Positions 53,633 to 62,544 of a stretch of DNA of 64,000 bases are shown piece after piece. Each line of letters opens with the position of its first letter. Within the stretch, counting starts at the first letter, position 1. The notes under the pieces were generated by a model. It worked only from the letters and a program-made list of their open reading frames with translations. It did not search any database and had not been told where the DNA came from. Location of the stretch: the NCBI RefSeq assembly GCF_023715485.1, contig NZ_JAMBOF010000007.1, forward strand, positions 124,001 through 188,000, written 5' to 3'. The translations under genes and the position numbers were made by a program. The DNA comes from Mesobacillus subterraneus (lineage in GTDB: Bacteria > Bacillota > Bacilli > Bacillales > Cytobacillaceae).

Positions 53633-54487
53633 TTATTCAACAAATGGCTTGATCTTAGGGAACACCCTAAGAGCCGTATTATAAAATACATCCTCATGGT
53701 GCTCCGGCGGGATCAGGTCCTTGATAAAATCGATATATGGGCCGATTGGAATCAGCGGCCAGTCCGTGCCGAACAGTAATTTGTCGTAGGAGTCGGCAAA
53801 TTCAAGGGCATGGCGCAGGTGGTCAAGGAAGCGGCCCTGGCTGCGCTTATCCAGTTCTGCCTTTGTGCCGACAATCAATCCTGACAAATCGGCAAAAACA
53901 TTCGGGTTTTTATAGATGATTTCCGCTTCTGTCAGTGTCCACGGATCGCCGAAATGGGCCATCATGAAATTCACATCACGGTGGTTGACCGCGACCTCGT
54001 CAATCGCCAGAGGATGGGAATACTTCAAGTAACCTCGTTCCGAATAAGTATCGCCCGTATGGAAGACGACGGGAAGCTGGTATTTCGCCGCCAGCTTGTA
54101 GACCGGTTCGTACACTTCGTCATAGGCATAAAAAGGGTAGTAGCCCAGATAAATCTTGATACCGACCGTCTGCAATTTTTGCAGCTCTTCCTCAAGGCGG
54201 ACAAGGGCTGCTGCGTCGAGGTCATAAGGATTGACCCCGGCGCAGCAAACAATATTGGCAGGCACATCATCCTCTAGGTCCAGCCCCATCGGTGTTCGGG
54301 CTTCATAATCTGGGAACCCCATTTTATCTGTCTCGGTCAGGCCCATGCCGATGCCAAGGACCACATTGGCATCCTTGTATTCCTTCAGGATGCCGGCTGC
54401 GGAGTAATCGACGAACGACAGCTTCTCGGCCGTTTCATAAAAGGATTTAATGTTTGATAGGTGCATATGGGCATCGATGATTTTCAT
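53633..54487 (-). CDS. Amidohydrolase-2 family metal-dependent hydrolase
   Basis: A 284-residue TIM-barrel hydrolase. Metal-site motifs: DAHMH at residues 5-9 (HxH), a central VVFHTGD, MMAHFGD and the C-terminal LFGTDWPL with the catalytic Asp. Related enzymes decarboxylate or hydrolyse small aromatic and cyclic substrates. AAAAGGAG lies upstream of the ATG. It is 11 nt downstream of the GNAT fusion gene and should be co-transcribed with it, but the joint pathway is unknown. Confidence 0.85.
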   Translation of the reverse strand: MKIIDAHMHLSNIKSFYETAEKLSFVDYSAAGILKEYKDANVVLGIGMGLTETDKMGFPDYEARTPMGLDLEDDVPANIVCCAGVNPYDLDAAALVRLEEELQKLQTVGIKIYLGYYPFYAYDEVYEPVYKLAAKYQLPVVFHTGDTYSERGYLKYSHPLAIDEVAVNHRDVNFMMAHFGDPWTLTEAEIIYKNPNVFADLSGLIVGTKAELDKRSQGRFLDHLRHALEFADSYDKLLFGTDWPLIPIGPYIDFIKDLIPPEHHEDVFYNTALRVFPKIKPFVE

Positions 54488-54498
54488 AGTTTCTCCTT

Positions 54499-57400
54499 TT
54501 AAAATTGAACTCTTCTCAGTTTTTTCAATAAATCTCCTGTTAGCTTCCGCTCGTCGAATAACAAGAACAGGGGAGCGCTCTTCGCAAAATCCCCTTGATG
54601 CTTGGAGACGAGCTGCAAAACTTCTTTATTGGTATACGCCTCTGCCAGTACGGAATCGTTATTCGGAATAAAATAAAGCTTATCCCGCGTACGGTCCATA
54701 CCGATAAAGGAATCTCCATCCAGCCTTAACGGGATCTCCTGGCTTCCGGCATGATACGTATGGCCAGGCTGCCTGTCATGGACTGAAATGCTCAGATCCG
54801 TAAGCTCATCCCCGCCAAGGAACAGGTCGGTGATCCACAATTCATGGGCTAAATTCTTCCTGCCATTGTCCTTCACTTCGGCGAAAGAAGCGACAACCGG
54901 GATACCTGGAAGCATCACATAATATTGGACGTAACGGACGCCTTTCCATTGCTTATGCTCTTTAAACTCCGTGTTGATGGCCAGACCAGTCCATTTGTTG
55001 CCTTCGCGATCCGACAATTCCACCACTGACGCAGTACTGCTTTCTTTTAACATCGAGAAGGTATTTATTCCGTATGGTGCGGTCTTCATGCCGCCGGCCC
55101 ATGGGTTCCACCAGCTTTTGGCCGTCAGTTCCGGATAGGAATGGTCGAACCATTCCTGCCCATTCACGTTCATCGAGTAGACCCCAGGATAGAAGTCCGG
55201 ATCTGCCTTCAAACGGATGATGCCATTATCAACAATGAAAGATCCATCAAATGTATCAGAAGAAACCAATCCGGAAGGCGAGAGGAGCATCTCTCTGAAT
55301 GCCGTTTCAGTGCCATTTCCGTTAAAATCGGCTTCAATAATCGATACCGCTTCTAGTCCTTCAGACTCCAACGTCAAGGAAAACGACGTTTTCTCGAGGT
55401 CGGAAGAAATCACTTGAGTTTCGTTTTCGACAGTCAGGGATCCATCCAGGTAGCTGTTGCGGAATGTTTTCAAGGTAAAAGATACTTCCTTATCAGGCTG
55501 AATCACCAGTTGGTCAGCGTGGAAATTCAATTCACTGCTGGTCTCCAGTTTTTTCTTAAAAGGAGTTTGTTGGGCAAAAGCGATGAACTCGTCGACATGC
55601 TGGATTGCTCCGAGTGATAGCGTGATCTTTCCCGATAAGGCTTTCGCACCTGGCTCCATCTTGCCGAATTGGTCCTCAATCATGAACTGCCAGCCCTCTG
55701 GCGCGGCGTTGCTGGTCTCTGCCCAGGCCAACCCGATCGGCCCTGAAGGACCTTCGGAAAAATACCAATTTCCGGTGATGCTTTTTGCATCTAAATCCCC
55801 AAACTCCATGATCCGGTTTCCTGAAAAATGAACAACCTGGTCGTCGAGCGGGAAATACACCTCCTCCATTTCATGGTAGACAGGCTGGCTGAATGCTACG
55901 TCCGGGTGAACCACCGATCCTGTATTTTCTGCCTCAGCCCAGGTCTGGAGCATTCCATCGCCGAACAATCGGTATGTCTGGGTTAAAAAGAGCCCATCCA
56001 TTTCGGTGGATTCCAGGGTGATGATCAGGTCAATTGAAGAATCATTCGTCTCCCATCTGACGCTGGTAGGTTTTTTCTTAGTAAACTCGAGCGAATACGG
56101 TTTTCCGAGTTTCGGAGTCAAAAAGGCAAAAGGCTGCTGCTTTTTAGTATTTTTAGCCGCCGTCGTCAGCAGGTCGCGTTTCCGGACATTGATCTGTCCC
56201 TGGCCGTTGAAAATATGCCAGAAATCCTTCGATTCACCGCCGAACCTTTCGCCAGGTCCTTTGAAGGCAACAGTTATTTCCTGTTCAAATGTCAGCTCCT
56301 GGCCATCTTCCTTTTTTGCCGTGATCATAAGGACTGGCTTATAAAAACCATGCTGCTTTACGGTTAAAGGCATAGCAACGGTTTTTCGGCCACGTGCAGG
56401 GACAGATACTTCGATGTTCTGATTCTGTAAAACTACTAGCTGATCTACAGGAAAGCATAAATGAAACACAGCTTCTTCCTTCAAGTTATTTGTAATTTCC
56501 ACATCAATAGAGGTGGCCTTGTTCAAAAAACATAGATTTCCAGAATAGCTAGCTTCTATTTTAGCAGGGTTAATCGGGAAAACCCCCAGCTTCAATTCGC
56601 ATTCAAGTCCATTAATCCAAACTTTGGCGTCGATGCTTGGATGTGTCCGCCAAACACTCGGTTCTTCACCCTTCTGCACGGTGAATGCGGCAGATATAGT
56701 AGATTCATGATCTACTATGATGTCAGTGGTGAAATCATAGTGGATCCGGTCGTTTCCCGTACCGCTCGCCTTCAAGGATAGGGGCTCCGTGCCCTTATTC
56801 ACGATCTTGATTTCGAATTCCCGCTCCTCTTCATGGATCACTTCATGGTCCGCCAGTTTCATTTGCAGGATGAAATCATCCGTTTCAATCAAGCTGATGC
56901 CGCGGCTGGTGCGTTCGAACTGGATCCGTGCATAAGTGTTGCCGTTCTGCCAGCTATATTCATAGAAGGTAAAACCATTTCCCTTGATTCCATCCGGTTT
57001 TACTTCTATTAGTCTAGTGCTCGCATCATACCAATCCAGTCTTTCAAAAATGGGTTTCAACAAAGGTGTATTCAGCACCTGGGGGATGAAATTCATCAAA
57101 TGGGTAGAGTCGTCCCGGTCCTCCCAGAAAAAACCGCATTTTTTATAAAGCGGCACGGCCTTTGTGTTCCCTGCCCAGGTGTACAGGTCGAGCCTCGGCC
57201 ATCCAAGCTCTACCGTTTTTTCAAGAGCTTGAAGCACGAGCTTCTTTCCGATTTTGTGCCCTTGATAATCTGGCCTGACATTCAGCAGGGGAATGTACAG
57301 CGCTCCTGTATCTTCCTTATACTCTGACAAGCCGCAGTAGCCGACGACTTCATCACCGTCCAGCGCCAGGTAAAGCTCAATGTTATCAGAGTTGGCCTCT

Positions 57401-57540
57401 TTCTTTTTTACTTCATCTTCGGTCATGACACGCGTATCTCCGCCCCAGCCATCCCGACTCAAATTCCACATCTTTGCGACTTGTTCTGCCAGTCCTTCAT
57501 GGTACTTCTTTATTTCAATTACCTTGTTCAAATGCTTCAC
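54499..57540 (-). CDS. GNAT acetyltransferase fused to about 850-residue beta-rich region
   Basis: A 1013-residue protein. Residues about 5-155 form a GNAT N-acetyltransferase domain (VGYCGLSEY, then acetyl-CoA loop VRPDYQGHKIGKKLV, and NTKAVPLYKKCGFF). The rest, about 160-1013, is predicted beta-sandwich: Ig-like stretches, then a region resembling galactose-mutarotase-like sandwiches of carbohydrate-active enzymes (YRLFGDGMLQTWAEAENTG, GPSGPIGLAWAE). There is no signal or membrane segment, so it is cytoplasmic. The GTG at 57540 fits GGAGG at 9 nt; the ATG at 57546 is only about 2 nt from it. Upstream of, and probably co-transcribed with, the amidohydrolase. Substrate not recognised. Confidence 0.78.
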   Translation of the reverse strand: MKHLNKVIEIKKYHEGLAEQVAKMWNLSRDGWGGDTRVMTEDEVKKKEANSDNIELYLALDGDEVVGYCGLSEYKEDTGALYIPLLNVRPDYQGHKIGKKLVLQALEKTVELGWPRLDLYTWAGNTKAVPLYKKCGFFWEDRDDSTHLMNFIPQVLNTPLLKPIFERLDWYDASTRLIEVKPDGIKGNGFTFYEYSWQNGNTYARIQFERTSRGISLIETDDFILQMKLADHEVIHEEEREFEIKIVNKGTEPLSLKASGTGNDRIHYDFTTDIIVDHESTISAAFTVQKGEEPSVWRTHPSIDAKVWINGLECELKLGVFPINPAKIEASYSGNLCFLNKATSIDVEITNNLKEEAVFHLCFPVDQLVVLQNQNIEVSVPARGRKTVAMPLTVKQHGFYKPVLMITAKKEDGQELTFEQEITVAFKGPGERFGGESKDFWHIFNGQGQINVRKRDLLTTAAKNTKKQQPFAFLTPKLGKPYSLEFTKKKPTSVRWETNDSSIDLIITLESTEMDGLFLTQTYRLFGDGMLQTWAEAENTGSVVHPDVAFSQPVYHEMEEVYFPLDDQVVHFSGNRIMEFGDLDAKSITGNWYFSEGPSGPIGLAWAETSNAAPEGWQFMIEDQFGKMEPGAKALSGKITLSLGAIQHVDEFIAFAQQTPFKKKLETSSELNFHADQLVIQPDKEVSFTLKTFRNSYLDGSLTVENETQVISSDLEKTSFSLTLESEGLEAVSIIEADFNGNGTETAFREMLLSPSGLVSSDTFDGSFIVDNGIIRLKADPDFYPGVYSMNVNGQEWFDHSYPELTAKSWWNPWAGGMKTAPYGINTFSMLKESSTASVVELSDREGNKWTGLAINTEFKEHKQWKGVRYVQYYVMLPGIPVVASFAEVKDNGRKNLAHELWITDLFLGGDELTDLSISVHDRQPGHTYHAGSQEIPLRLDGDSFIGMDRTRDKLYFIPNNDSVLAEAYTNKEVLQLVSKHQGDFAKSAPLFLLFDERKLTGDLLKKLRRVQF

Positions 57541-57865
57541 GATCATTCTCCTCCCCTAACTATGGGCCATCTTCCTTTTTAGATAAAATTAGCTTCTTTT
57601 TTGAATTGTCCATGCTACTTAGCCTCCTTTTATTTAATAGGAATGTTTTTCCACTCCACTTCCATCGTAAAGGGTAATAAGTTAAGTGTAAAGAAAATTT
57701 AGAATACATTATTTTTTAAAAACTAACCATCATTACAAACGGTAAAAAGTGTGAAGTGTTTTTTAGAAAGCGCAATGACTACTATATTTCGTTATCTTGC
57801 TTTTTTATTCAACAAACCGCTTATATACAGTGTATTGGTTTATACTGAAGCTAGAGGTGAATCAA
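57541..57865. other. 325-bp divergent region between GNAT fusion and adaA
   Basis: AT-rich; it should hold both promoters. It contains AAAGCGCA (57767-57774), a perfect match to the E. coli Ada-box 8-mer, followed by TTGCTT (57797) and TTATAT (57821) as a candidate promoter for adaA. No credible gene. Confidence 0.45.
57767..57774 (+). promoter_or_regulatory. Candidate Ada box
   Basis: AAAGCGCA lies 92 nt before the adaA start and 22 nt upstream of a -35-like TTGCTT. In E. coli the methylated Ada protein binds this octamer. Whether the Bacillus-type AdaA uses the same sequence is inference. Confidence 0.4.
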
Positions 57866-58429
57866 GTGCTACGTATTCCTGATGATTATTGGAAGGCGAT
57901 TATTGAATGCGATTCTTCATATGATGAGACTTTTATTTATGCTGTAAAAACAACAGGAATTTATTGCAGGCCATCATGTAAGTCGAGATTGCCGAATCGG
58001 GAAAATGTACGTATTTTCAATAATTCCTATCAGGCCTTAAATGAAAATTTTCGGCCATGCAAAAGATGCAAGCCTGATGGAAAGATTATGCCGGGAGAGG
58101 AATGGATCAAGCAAATCACGGACTGGATTGACCAAAATTATAATGAGCACATTACTTTGGCCGAATTAGCTGCGCTTTTCCATGGTAGTCCGTTTCATTT
58201 GCAGCGACTGTTTAAGCGAGTAAATGGAATGACACCAACGGAGTATATCCAGAAACTGCGGCTGGAAAAGGCAATGATTCTGTTGGTGACAGATGAGAAG
58301 CCGATAGCGCAAATTGCGGAAGAAGTTGGTTTTCGGGGTGCGCCTTATTTTATTACTTTGTTCAAAAGAAAACATGGCTGCACACCCGCAGCTTATCGAA
58401 GAAAGGTGGGGAACGATCTTGAAAAATAA
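57866..58429 (+). CDS. adaA: AdaA: methylphosphotriester-DNA methyltransferase and activator
   Basis: A 187-residue adaptive-response sensor. The N-terminal Ada zinc domain carries the four Cys ligands in IYCRPSCKSR and FRPCKRCKPDG; the first Cys would accept methyl groups from phosphotriesters. Two AraC helix-turn-helix motifs follow (ITLAELAALFHGSPFHLQRLF and PIAQIAEEVGFRGAPYFITLF). The GTG at 57866 has AGAGGTGA 5 nt upstream; the longer frame has no site. It overlaps the methyltransferase gene by 11 nt, the adaA-adaB order of Bacillus. Confidence 0.92.
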   Translation: MLRIPDDYWKAIIECDSSYDETFIYAVKTTGIYCRPSCKSRLPNRENVRIFNNSYQALNENFRPCKRCKPDGKIMPGEEWIKQITDWIDQNYNEHITLAELAALFHGSPFHLQRLFKRVNGMTPTEYIQKLRLEKAMILLVTDEKPIAQIAEEVGFRGAPYFITLFKRKHGCTPAAYRRKVGNDLEK

Positions 58430-58943
58430 AATAGAGTGGGCGATTCTTAAATACGACCAGCTCAGACTATATATTGCGACTACAGAAAAAGGATTATGCT
58501 ATGTAGGCTCACCAGGACAATCTTTCGGTGAGTTTGCAAAAATTCTATATAAACGCTTTCCCTATGCTGAACTAGTGGAAAACGAGGAAGCATTAAAGCC
58601 CTATTTAGAGGAATTGAGAGAGTACCTTGAAGGGAAGCGTCAAATTTTATCAAAGCCCGTTGATGTAAAAGGCACTCCTTTCCAGGAGGCGATCTGGGGA
58701 GCGTTAAGGGAAATCCCTTATGGAGAGACTTTCTCTTATTCAGACATTGCGAAGAAAATTGACAGACCTGCGGCGGTTCGAGCTGTGGGAACTGCAATCG
58801 GTGCAAACCCGGTATTGATCACAGTCCCCTGTCACAGGGTAATTGGCAAAAATGGTGCCATCACAGGCTACAGGGGTGGAACAGAAATGAAGCAGTATCT
58901 GTTGGATCTTGAAAGAGAGCATAGAGGAAATCCAAGTGAGTAA
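58419..58943 (+). CDS. adaB: Methylated-DNA-[protein]-cysteine S-methyltransferase (AdaB/Ogt)
   Basis: A 174-residue O6-methylguanine-DNA methyltransferase that repairs the base by irreversible transfer to its own Cys. The active site is in VPCHRVIG, and the arginine-finger helix RPAAVRAVGTAI precedes it. The start is the TTG at 58419 with AAAGGTGGGG upstream, inside the adaA tail. It is co-expressed with AdaA as the second adaptive-response gene. Confidence 0.92.
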   Translation: MKNKIEWAILKYDQLRLYIATTEKGLCYVGSPGQSFGEFAKILYKRFPYAELVENEEALKPYLEELREYLEGKRQILSKPVDVKGTPFQEAIWGALREIPYGETFSYSDIAKKIDRPAAVRAVGTAIGANPVLITVPCHRVIGKNGAITGYRGGTEMKQYLLDLEREHRGNPSE

Positions 58944-59076
58944 TCAGATAAAATTGTTGGAAGATTGCCAAACTTCCTTCACGCTTTTTATTTAACACAA
59001 AGATATAATTAACCCAAATGGACAATTGCACGGGTGAGTTCACTAAGATACCAGAGAGCATAATGGAGGCGATCTA

Positions 59077-59577
59077 ATGAAGAGTTTGATTGTTTTTTGC
59101 TCAACACATGGTACGACTGCAAAAGCTGCGCATCTCTTGCGGAAGCAGATTGAAGGGGACGTCATTGTCATAAATTTGGAGAAGACGAAGCTTCATTCGG
59201 ATCTTGAGCTTTTTGATTCGGTGATTATCGGTGGTTCCATCCATGCCGGCAGCATCCAGGGGAAAATCAGGAAATTCATGAAAGAGAATGATCACGTGCT
59301 TCAAAGGAAGAACCTTGGGTTATTTCTCTGCTGTATGAGAGAAGGGGAGGAAGCGTTCAAGCAGTTTGACAATGTTTTCCCTCACCGTTTAAGAGAAGCG
59401 GCAGTAGTGAAAGGGTTGTTTGGCGGCGAATTTGCATTTTCCAGAATGAATTTCTTTGAAAAAATCATCGCAAGAAGCATAAGCGGTTCAACAGATGATA
59501 AGTCAACCTTAGATGTAGAAGCAATCAGGGAATTTGCGACCACATTTAATAGAAGCAATAAATTTTTGCCAGTATAA
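59077..59577 (+). CDS. Flavodoxin-like (HemG-type) protein
   Basis: A 166-residue flavodoxin-domain protein. It begins MKSLIVFCSTHGTTAKAAHLL, where STHGTT is the FMN-phosphate loop, and continues with VIIGGSIHAGSIQGKIRKF, as in the flavodoxin_5/HemG group. No membrane segment. TGGAGG lies 7 nt upstream of the ATG. Probably an electron carrier or oxidoreductase; protoporphyrinogen oxidation is only a possibility. Single gene with its own terminator. Confidence 0.82.
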   Translation: MKSLIVFCSTHGTTAKAAHLLRKQIEGDVIVINLEKTKLHSDLELFDSVIIGGSIHAGSIQGKIRKFMKENDHVLQRKNLGLFLCCMREGEEAFKQFDNVFPHRLREAAVVKGLFGGEFAFSRMNFFEKIIARSISGSTDDKSTLDVEAIREFATTFNRSNKFLPV

Positions 59578-59893
59578 AAAATGCGTCAGGTACCAATAGG
59601 GTATCTGGCGTATTTTTTTATCAAGAGAAAATATTTCCATTGTTGTATAATTGAATTAACTGTCAGGGAGAGTCTCGTTTATCGCCTGATCCCGAATGTA
59701 AGTTTTATTAGTAGATTATCAAGAAGTGAAGAAGTTATTTCCATCCCAGGGAAGGAAATGAAAAGTCTTTGATTATGAAACCTTCACAACGTGTAAATCG
59801 TATATAACTGAGGCTGAGCTAGAGTATTTGATTTATATCCGTCAGAACAGTAAAATTATTAATGACAAAATTTTTTTCGGAGAGTGAATTTTT
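59578..59893. other. 316-bp intergenic region before CNNM/CBS gene
   Basis: After the terminator the sequence is AT-rich with no clear operator, riboswitch fold or gene. An open frame at 59581-59772 starts inside the terminator and has no ribosome binding site. Confidence 0.4.
59579..59620 (+). terminator. Terminator after flavodoxin-like gene
   Basis: ATGCGTCAGGTACC pairs, with G-U pairs, to GGTATCTGGCGTAT, followed by TTTTTT. Confidence 0.75.
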
Positions 59894-61159
59894 TTGGAAG
59901 TTCCCATAGGTTTAATCATTTTATTATCTGTTTTAATTCTTTTATCTGCCTTTTTCTCTTCGGCAGAGACCGCTTTTTCCAGTGTGAATAAAATCAGGCT
60001 GCGGAACTATGCGTCAGAAGGCCGTTCCGGCAGTAAGAATGCGCTGTACATTGCAGAGAATTTTGATGATGCACTGTCTACGATTCTAGTAGGTAACAAT
60101 ATTGTGAATATCGCCGCGGCGAGTATTTCTGCGAAGGTCGCTACCGATATTTTCGGGCCGAGCACTGGTCTGATTATCAGTACCTTCGGGATGACCATAC
60201 TGATCCTGATTTTCGGTGAGATTTTACCGAAGTCAATCGCCAAGGAAAATGCAGAAACTTATTCTTTAAAAATATCTGGAATTCTGCTTCTGCTGATTAA
60301 AATCCTAACGCCAATCAATTTCCTGTTCAGTAAATTGAAGGCATTTGTTTCGAGGGTATTCTCTAAGGATGGAGAAGCGCAGCCATCTGTCACTGAAGAA
60401 GAAATCAAGGTGATGGTCGACATCAGTGAGGAAGAGGGCGTCATTAACAAGAATGAAAGAGAGCTTGTTCACCGATCCCTGGAATTTAATGAAATCCTTG
60501 TTGGCGAAATTTTAACGCATCGAATGGATATGATTACAATCGACGTAAACCAGCCGCTTGAGGAAATCAAACAGATTTTCCTTGAAGAAAGATTTTCGCG
60601 GATTCCGGTTTATGAAGAAAATATAGATAATATCATCGGATTCTTATCCGAACGTGAATTTTTTGCTGAACTAATCCAGCATAATGATGTAAATGTCCGC
60701 GAGCTACTGCGACAGCCAATGTTCGTAGTGAAGTCGATGAAAATCGCGACACTGCTGCCTGAACTGCAAAGGACGAAGAGCCACATGGCCATTGTTGTCG
60801 ACGAATTTGGCGGAACGTCCGGTTTGATTACACTAGAAGACATCCTTGAAGAGTTGGTAGGCGAGATTTGGGATGAGCATGATGAGAAGGTTAATATCAT
60901 GACGAAGGTCGATGAGGCCACATACGAATTCGATGCCCAGTTCGACCTCGATGACTTTGCGGAATTGTTCAAGGTTCCAATGCCGGAAACGAACTATCAC
61001 AACTTGGGTGGTTGGATCTTCGAGACATTGGAGAGCATCCCTGAAAACGGTGATACGTTTGATTATGAAAACCTGCGGATCATCGTCCAGGAAGTTGAAA
61101 GTCACCGAATACGTAAAATTAAAGTTGAAATAATGCCAGTTATTGAAATTGAGGAATAA
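59894..61159 (+). CDS. CNNM/HlyC-CorC family membrane protein with CBS pair
   Basis: A 421-residue protein with a DUF21/CNNM membrane domain (about 1-190, three to four helices, [20 protein letters not shown]), a CBS pair (about 205-325, [16 protein letters not shown] and [20 protein letters not shown]) and a C-terminal CorC_HlyC domain (about 335-415). Members are implicated in magnesium or cobalt efflux. The start is a TTG with CGGAGAG 9 nt upstream. Its own terminator follows. Confidence 0.9.
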   Translation: MEVPIGLIILLSVLILLSAFFSSAETAFSSVNKIRLRNYASEGRSGSKNALYIAENFDDALSTILVGNNIVNIAAASISAKVATDIFGPSTGLIISTFGMTILILIFGEILPKSIAKENAETYSLKISGILLLLIKILTPINFLFSKLKAFVSRVFSKDGEAQPSVTEEEIKVMVDISEEEGVINKNERELVHRSLEFNEILVGEILTHRMDMITIDVNQPLEEIKQIFLEERFSRIPVYEENIDNIIGFLSEREFFAELIQHNDVNVRELLRQPMFVVKSMKIATLLPELQRTKSHMAIVVDEFGGTSGLITLEDILEELVGEIWDEHDEKVNIMTKVDEATYEFDAQFDLDDFAELFKVPMPETNYHNLGGWIFETLESIPENGDTFDYENLRIIVQEVESHRIRKIKVEIMPVIEIEE

Positions 61160-61163
61160 AAAG

Positions 61164-61207
61164 AAGGTGGAGTTGGGCTTTTTACGGCCTGGCTCCACCT
61201 TTTTTCC
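61164..61207 (+). terminator. Terminator after CNNM/CBS gene
   Basis: AAGGTGGAG pairs with CTCCACCTT, with an inner GGC/GCC, followed by TTTTTCC. Confidence 0.85.
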
Positions 61208-61242
61208 TTTGAAATCATTCTATCATTAAAATAGGGGATGTA

Positions 61243-61377
61243 TTAGCAGCAAGAAGTATCGCCGTTGCAGCATGCTTCGTTCTTTTCTTCATTTTCCTGG
61301 ACTTCTTTTATTTCGATGTTGCAGCAGTCTGATTTTGATTTGTTGCTGCCCATAAGAATTTGAATGAAATTAGCCAT
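61243..61377 (-). CDS. 44-residue Cys-rich protein of the metalloid island
   Basis: A tiny acidic, cytoplasmic protein. It begins MANFIQILMGSNKSKSDCCN and ends in ACCNGDTSCC, giving three CC pairs (six Cys in 44 residues), typical of thiolate metal binding. GGGAGGTGAG is 5 nt before the ATG, and the ATCAA-N6-TTGAT operator adjoins that site. It lies 36 nt downstream of the ArsP-type permease gene and has its own operator. From memory it recalls short bacilli proteins annotated as LDCC-motif metal-binding proteins; unverified. It could be a metallochaperone or buffer for arsenite or soft metals. Confidence 0.75.
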   Translation of the reverse strand: MANFIQILMGSNKSKSDCCNIEIKEVQENEEKNEACCNGDTSCC

Positions 61378-61394
61378 AAATCTCACCTCCCTTC

Positions 61395-61410
61395 ATCAAA
61401 AAAAATTGAT
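61395..61410 (-). promoter_or_regulatory. ArsR-type operator 1 (Cys-rich gene)
   Basis: ATCAAAAAAAATTGAT, with half-sites ATCAA/TTGAT, 17 nt from the start codon and abutting the ribosome binding site of the 44-residue gene. Confidence 0.6.
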
Positions 61411-61413
61411 TAA

Positions 61414-62277
61414 TTATACAAGATAAAAGATGAATCCGGATACAGTAGACATTGTGATGACGGATGCAATGAATGCGAAGACGAGCTGTTTTCGAAAAAT
61501 CGATTTCAACAGGATGACTTCGGGAAGACTTGCGCCGGCTGAACTGATCATCATGGCCATGACAGGGCCAAGTGCCATACCTTTTAAAATTAACATCTGT
61601 GAAATCGGGATCATGCTTGAAAGGCGAATGTATAACGGTATTCCGACAACGGCTGCGATAGGGATCAGCCACCATGCGTCGTGGCCGAACCAATTCGTGA
61701 TGAATTCAGTTGGAACAAGTCCGTGAATCACAGCACCGATTGCTGCGCCAATAATCAGGTAAGGGTAGACACTTTTCATTAAAGACCACGTTTCATTCAG
61801 GGCGAAGCGCCAATTGAATTTCTGGTTCGTTTCTTCATAACCTGACATCATGACATTTTTGACGTAACGCTGGAATCCAAGCTTATCGAGCGTGAAGCCG
61901 ATGACGATTGAAAATATACTTGTGATAACGGTATAAAGTATCGTGACCTTCCAGCCCATCACCACGCCCATGATGGTTAAAATTGTCGGGTCAAGAACTG
62001 GAGAAGCGAAGAGGAAAACCATGACTATTGAAAACGGGATTTTCTTTTTCAGCATGTTGACCACTACCGGAATCGTAGAGCAGGAACAGAATGGTGTGAT
62101 AAAAGCGAACAGGATAGCCGCGAAGCTTGCGAACAATTTATTGCTGCCTGTTAATTTTTTTTCAATTTTTTCGTATGGAATATATCCCTGCAGCAGGCTA
62201 ATCAAAAAAGAGATCCCGACAAAAAGCACTGTTAACTCTAGGGCAATCCATAAAAAGCTTTTTAGAAATTCAATCAT
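61414..62277 (-). CDS. ArsP/DUF318-type permease
   Basis: A 287-residue permease with about eight membrane helices. The signature TPFCSCSTIPV, with two close cysteines in a membrane loop, is shared by ArsP (organoarsenical efflux) and the SO_0444-type metal exporters. A second motif, SSAGASLPEV, lies in the C-terminal half. It starts 25 nt downstream of the small 55-residue gene, so the two share the operator-controlled transcript. The substrate is probably an arsenical, given ArsR and ArsB neighbours, but copper or zinc cannot be excluded. Confidence 0.85.
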   Translation of the reverse strand: MIEFLKSFLWIALELTVLFVGISFLISLLQGYIPYEKIEKKLTGSNKLFASFAAILFAFITPFCSCSTIPVVVNMLKKKIPFSIVMVFLFASPVLDPTILTIMGVVMGWKVTILYTVITSIFSIVIGFTLDKLGFQRYVKNVMMSGYEETNQKFNWRFALNETWSLMKSVYPYLIIGAAIGAVIHGLVPTEFITNWFGHDAWWLIPIAAVVGIPLYIRLSSMIPISQMLILKGMALGPVMAMMISSAGASLPEVILLKSIFRKQLVFAFIASVITMSTVSGFIFYLV

Positions 62278-62302
62278 CTTCCTCTACCTTCTTCCAATTA
62301 GT

Positions 62303-62470
62303 TTAAGCGTTAGCTGGTGTTGCACAGCAGTTTGGCTGCTGTTTAGAGATAGTCGGCCAAGAAATTCGTTTCATTTCAGGCTGCTCGAAGAACTTCCAGG
62401 CGTGTTTTGCTTTACTTTCAACTTCCTGCTTTCTTAACTGTGCCAATGCTTGATAATCATGATAAAACAT
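62303..62470 (-). CDS. Small 55-residue protein upstream of ArsP-type permease
   Basis: Begins MFYHDYQALAQLRKQEVESK, a charged helix, and ends KQQPNCCATPANA with one CC pair. The ATG at 62470 has AAGGAGAGG at 7 nt; an ATG 21 nt further upstream would overlap the operator. Two operators lie just upstream. It is the first gene of the permease transcript. Family not recognised. Confidence 0.65.
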   Translation of the reverse strand: MFYHDYQALAQLRKQEVESKAKHAWKFFEQPEMKRISWPTISKQQPNCCATPANA

Positions 62471-62486
62471 ATATATCCTCTCCTTC

Positions 62487-62502
62487 ATCAAAATATGTTG
62501 AT
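62487..62502 (-). promoter_or_regulatory. ArsR-type operator 2
   Basis: ATCAAAATATGTTGAT, 16 nt from the start of the 55-residue gene and joined to its ribosome binding site. Confidence 0.6.
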
Positions 62503-62508
62503 TTATTT

Positions 62509-62524
62509 ATCAAAAAAAATTGAT
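62509..62524 (-). promoter_or_regulatory. ArsR-type operator 3
   Basis: ATCAAAAAAAATTGAT, identical to operator 1 and 22 bp (two helical turns) from operator 2, so two dimers could bind the same DNA face. Confidence 0.6.
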
Positions 62525-62544
62525 TAATACTTTAAAAAGAAAAC

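Noticed and set aside
59581-59772. 63-codon open frame on the plus strand
   Set aside because: It starts inside the terminator of the flavodoxin-like gene and has no ribosome binding site.
62303-62437. Plus-strand frame covering the 55-residue gene (from about 61943)
   Set aside because: It is antisense to the permease gene and lacks a start signal; the minus-strand gene has a good ribosome binding site and operator.
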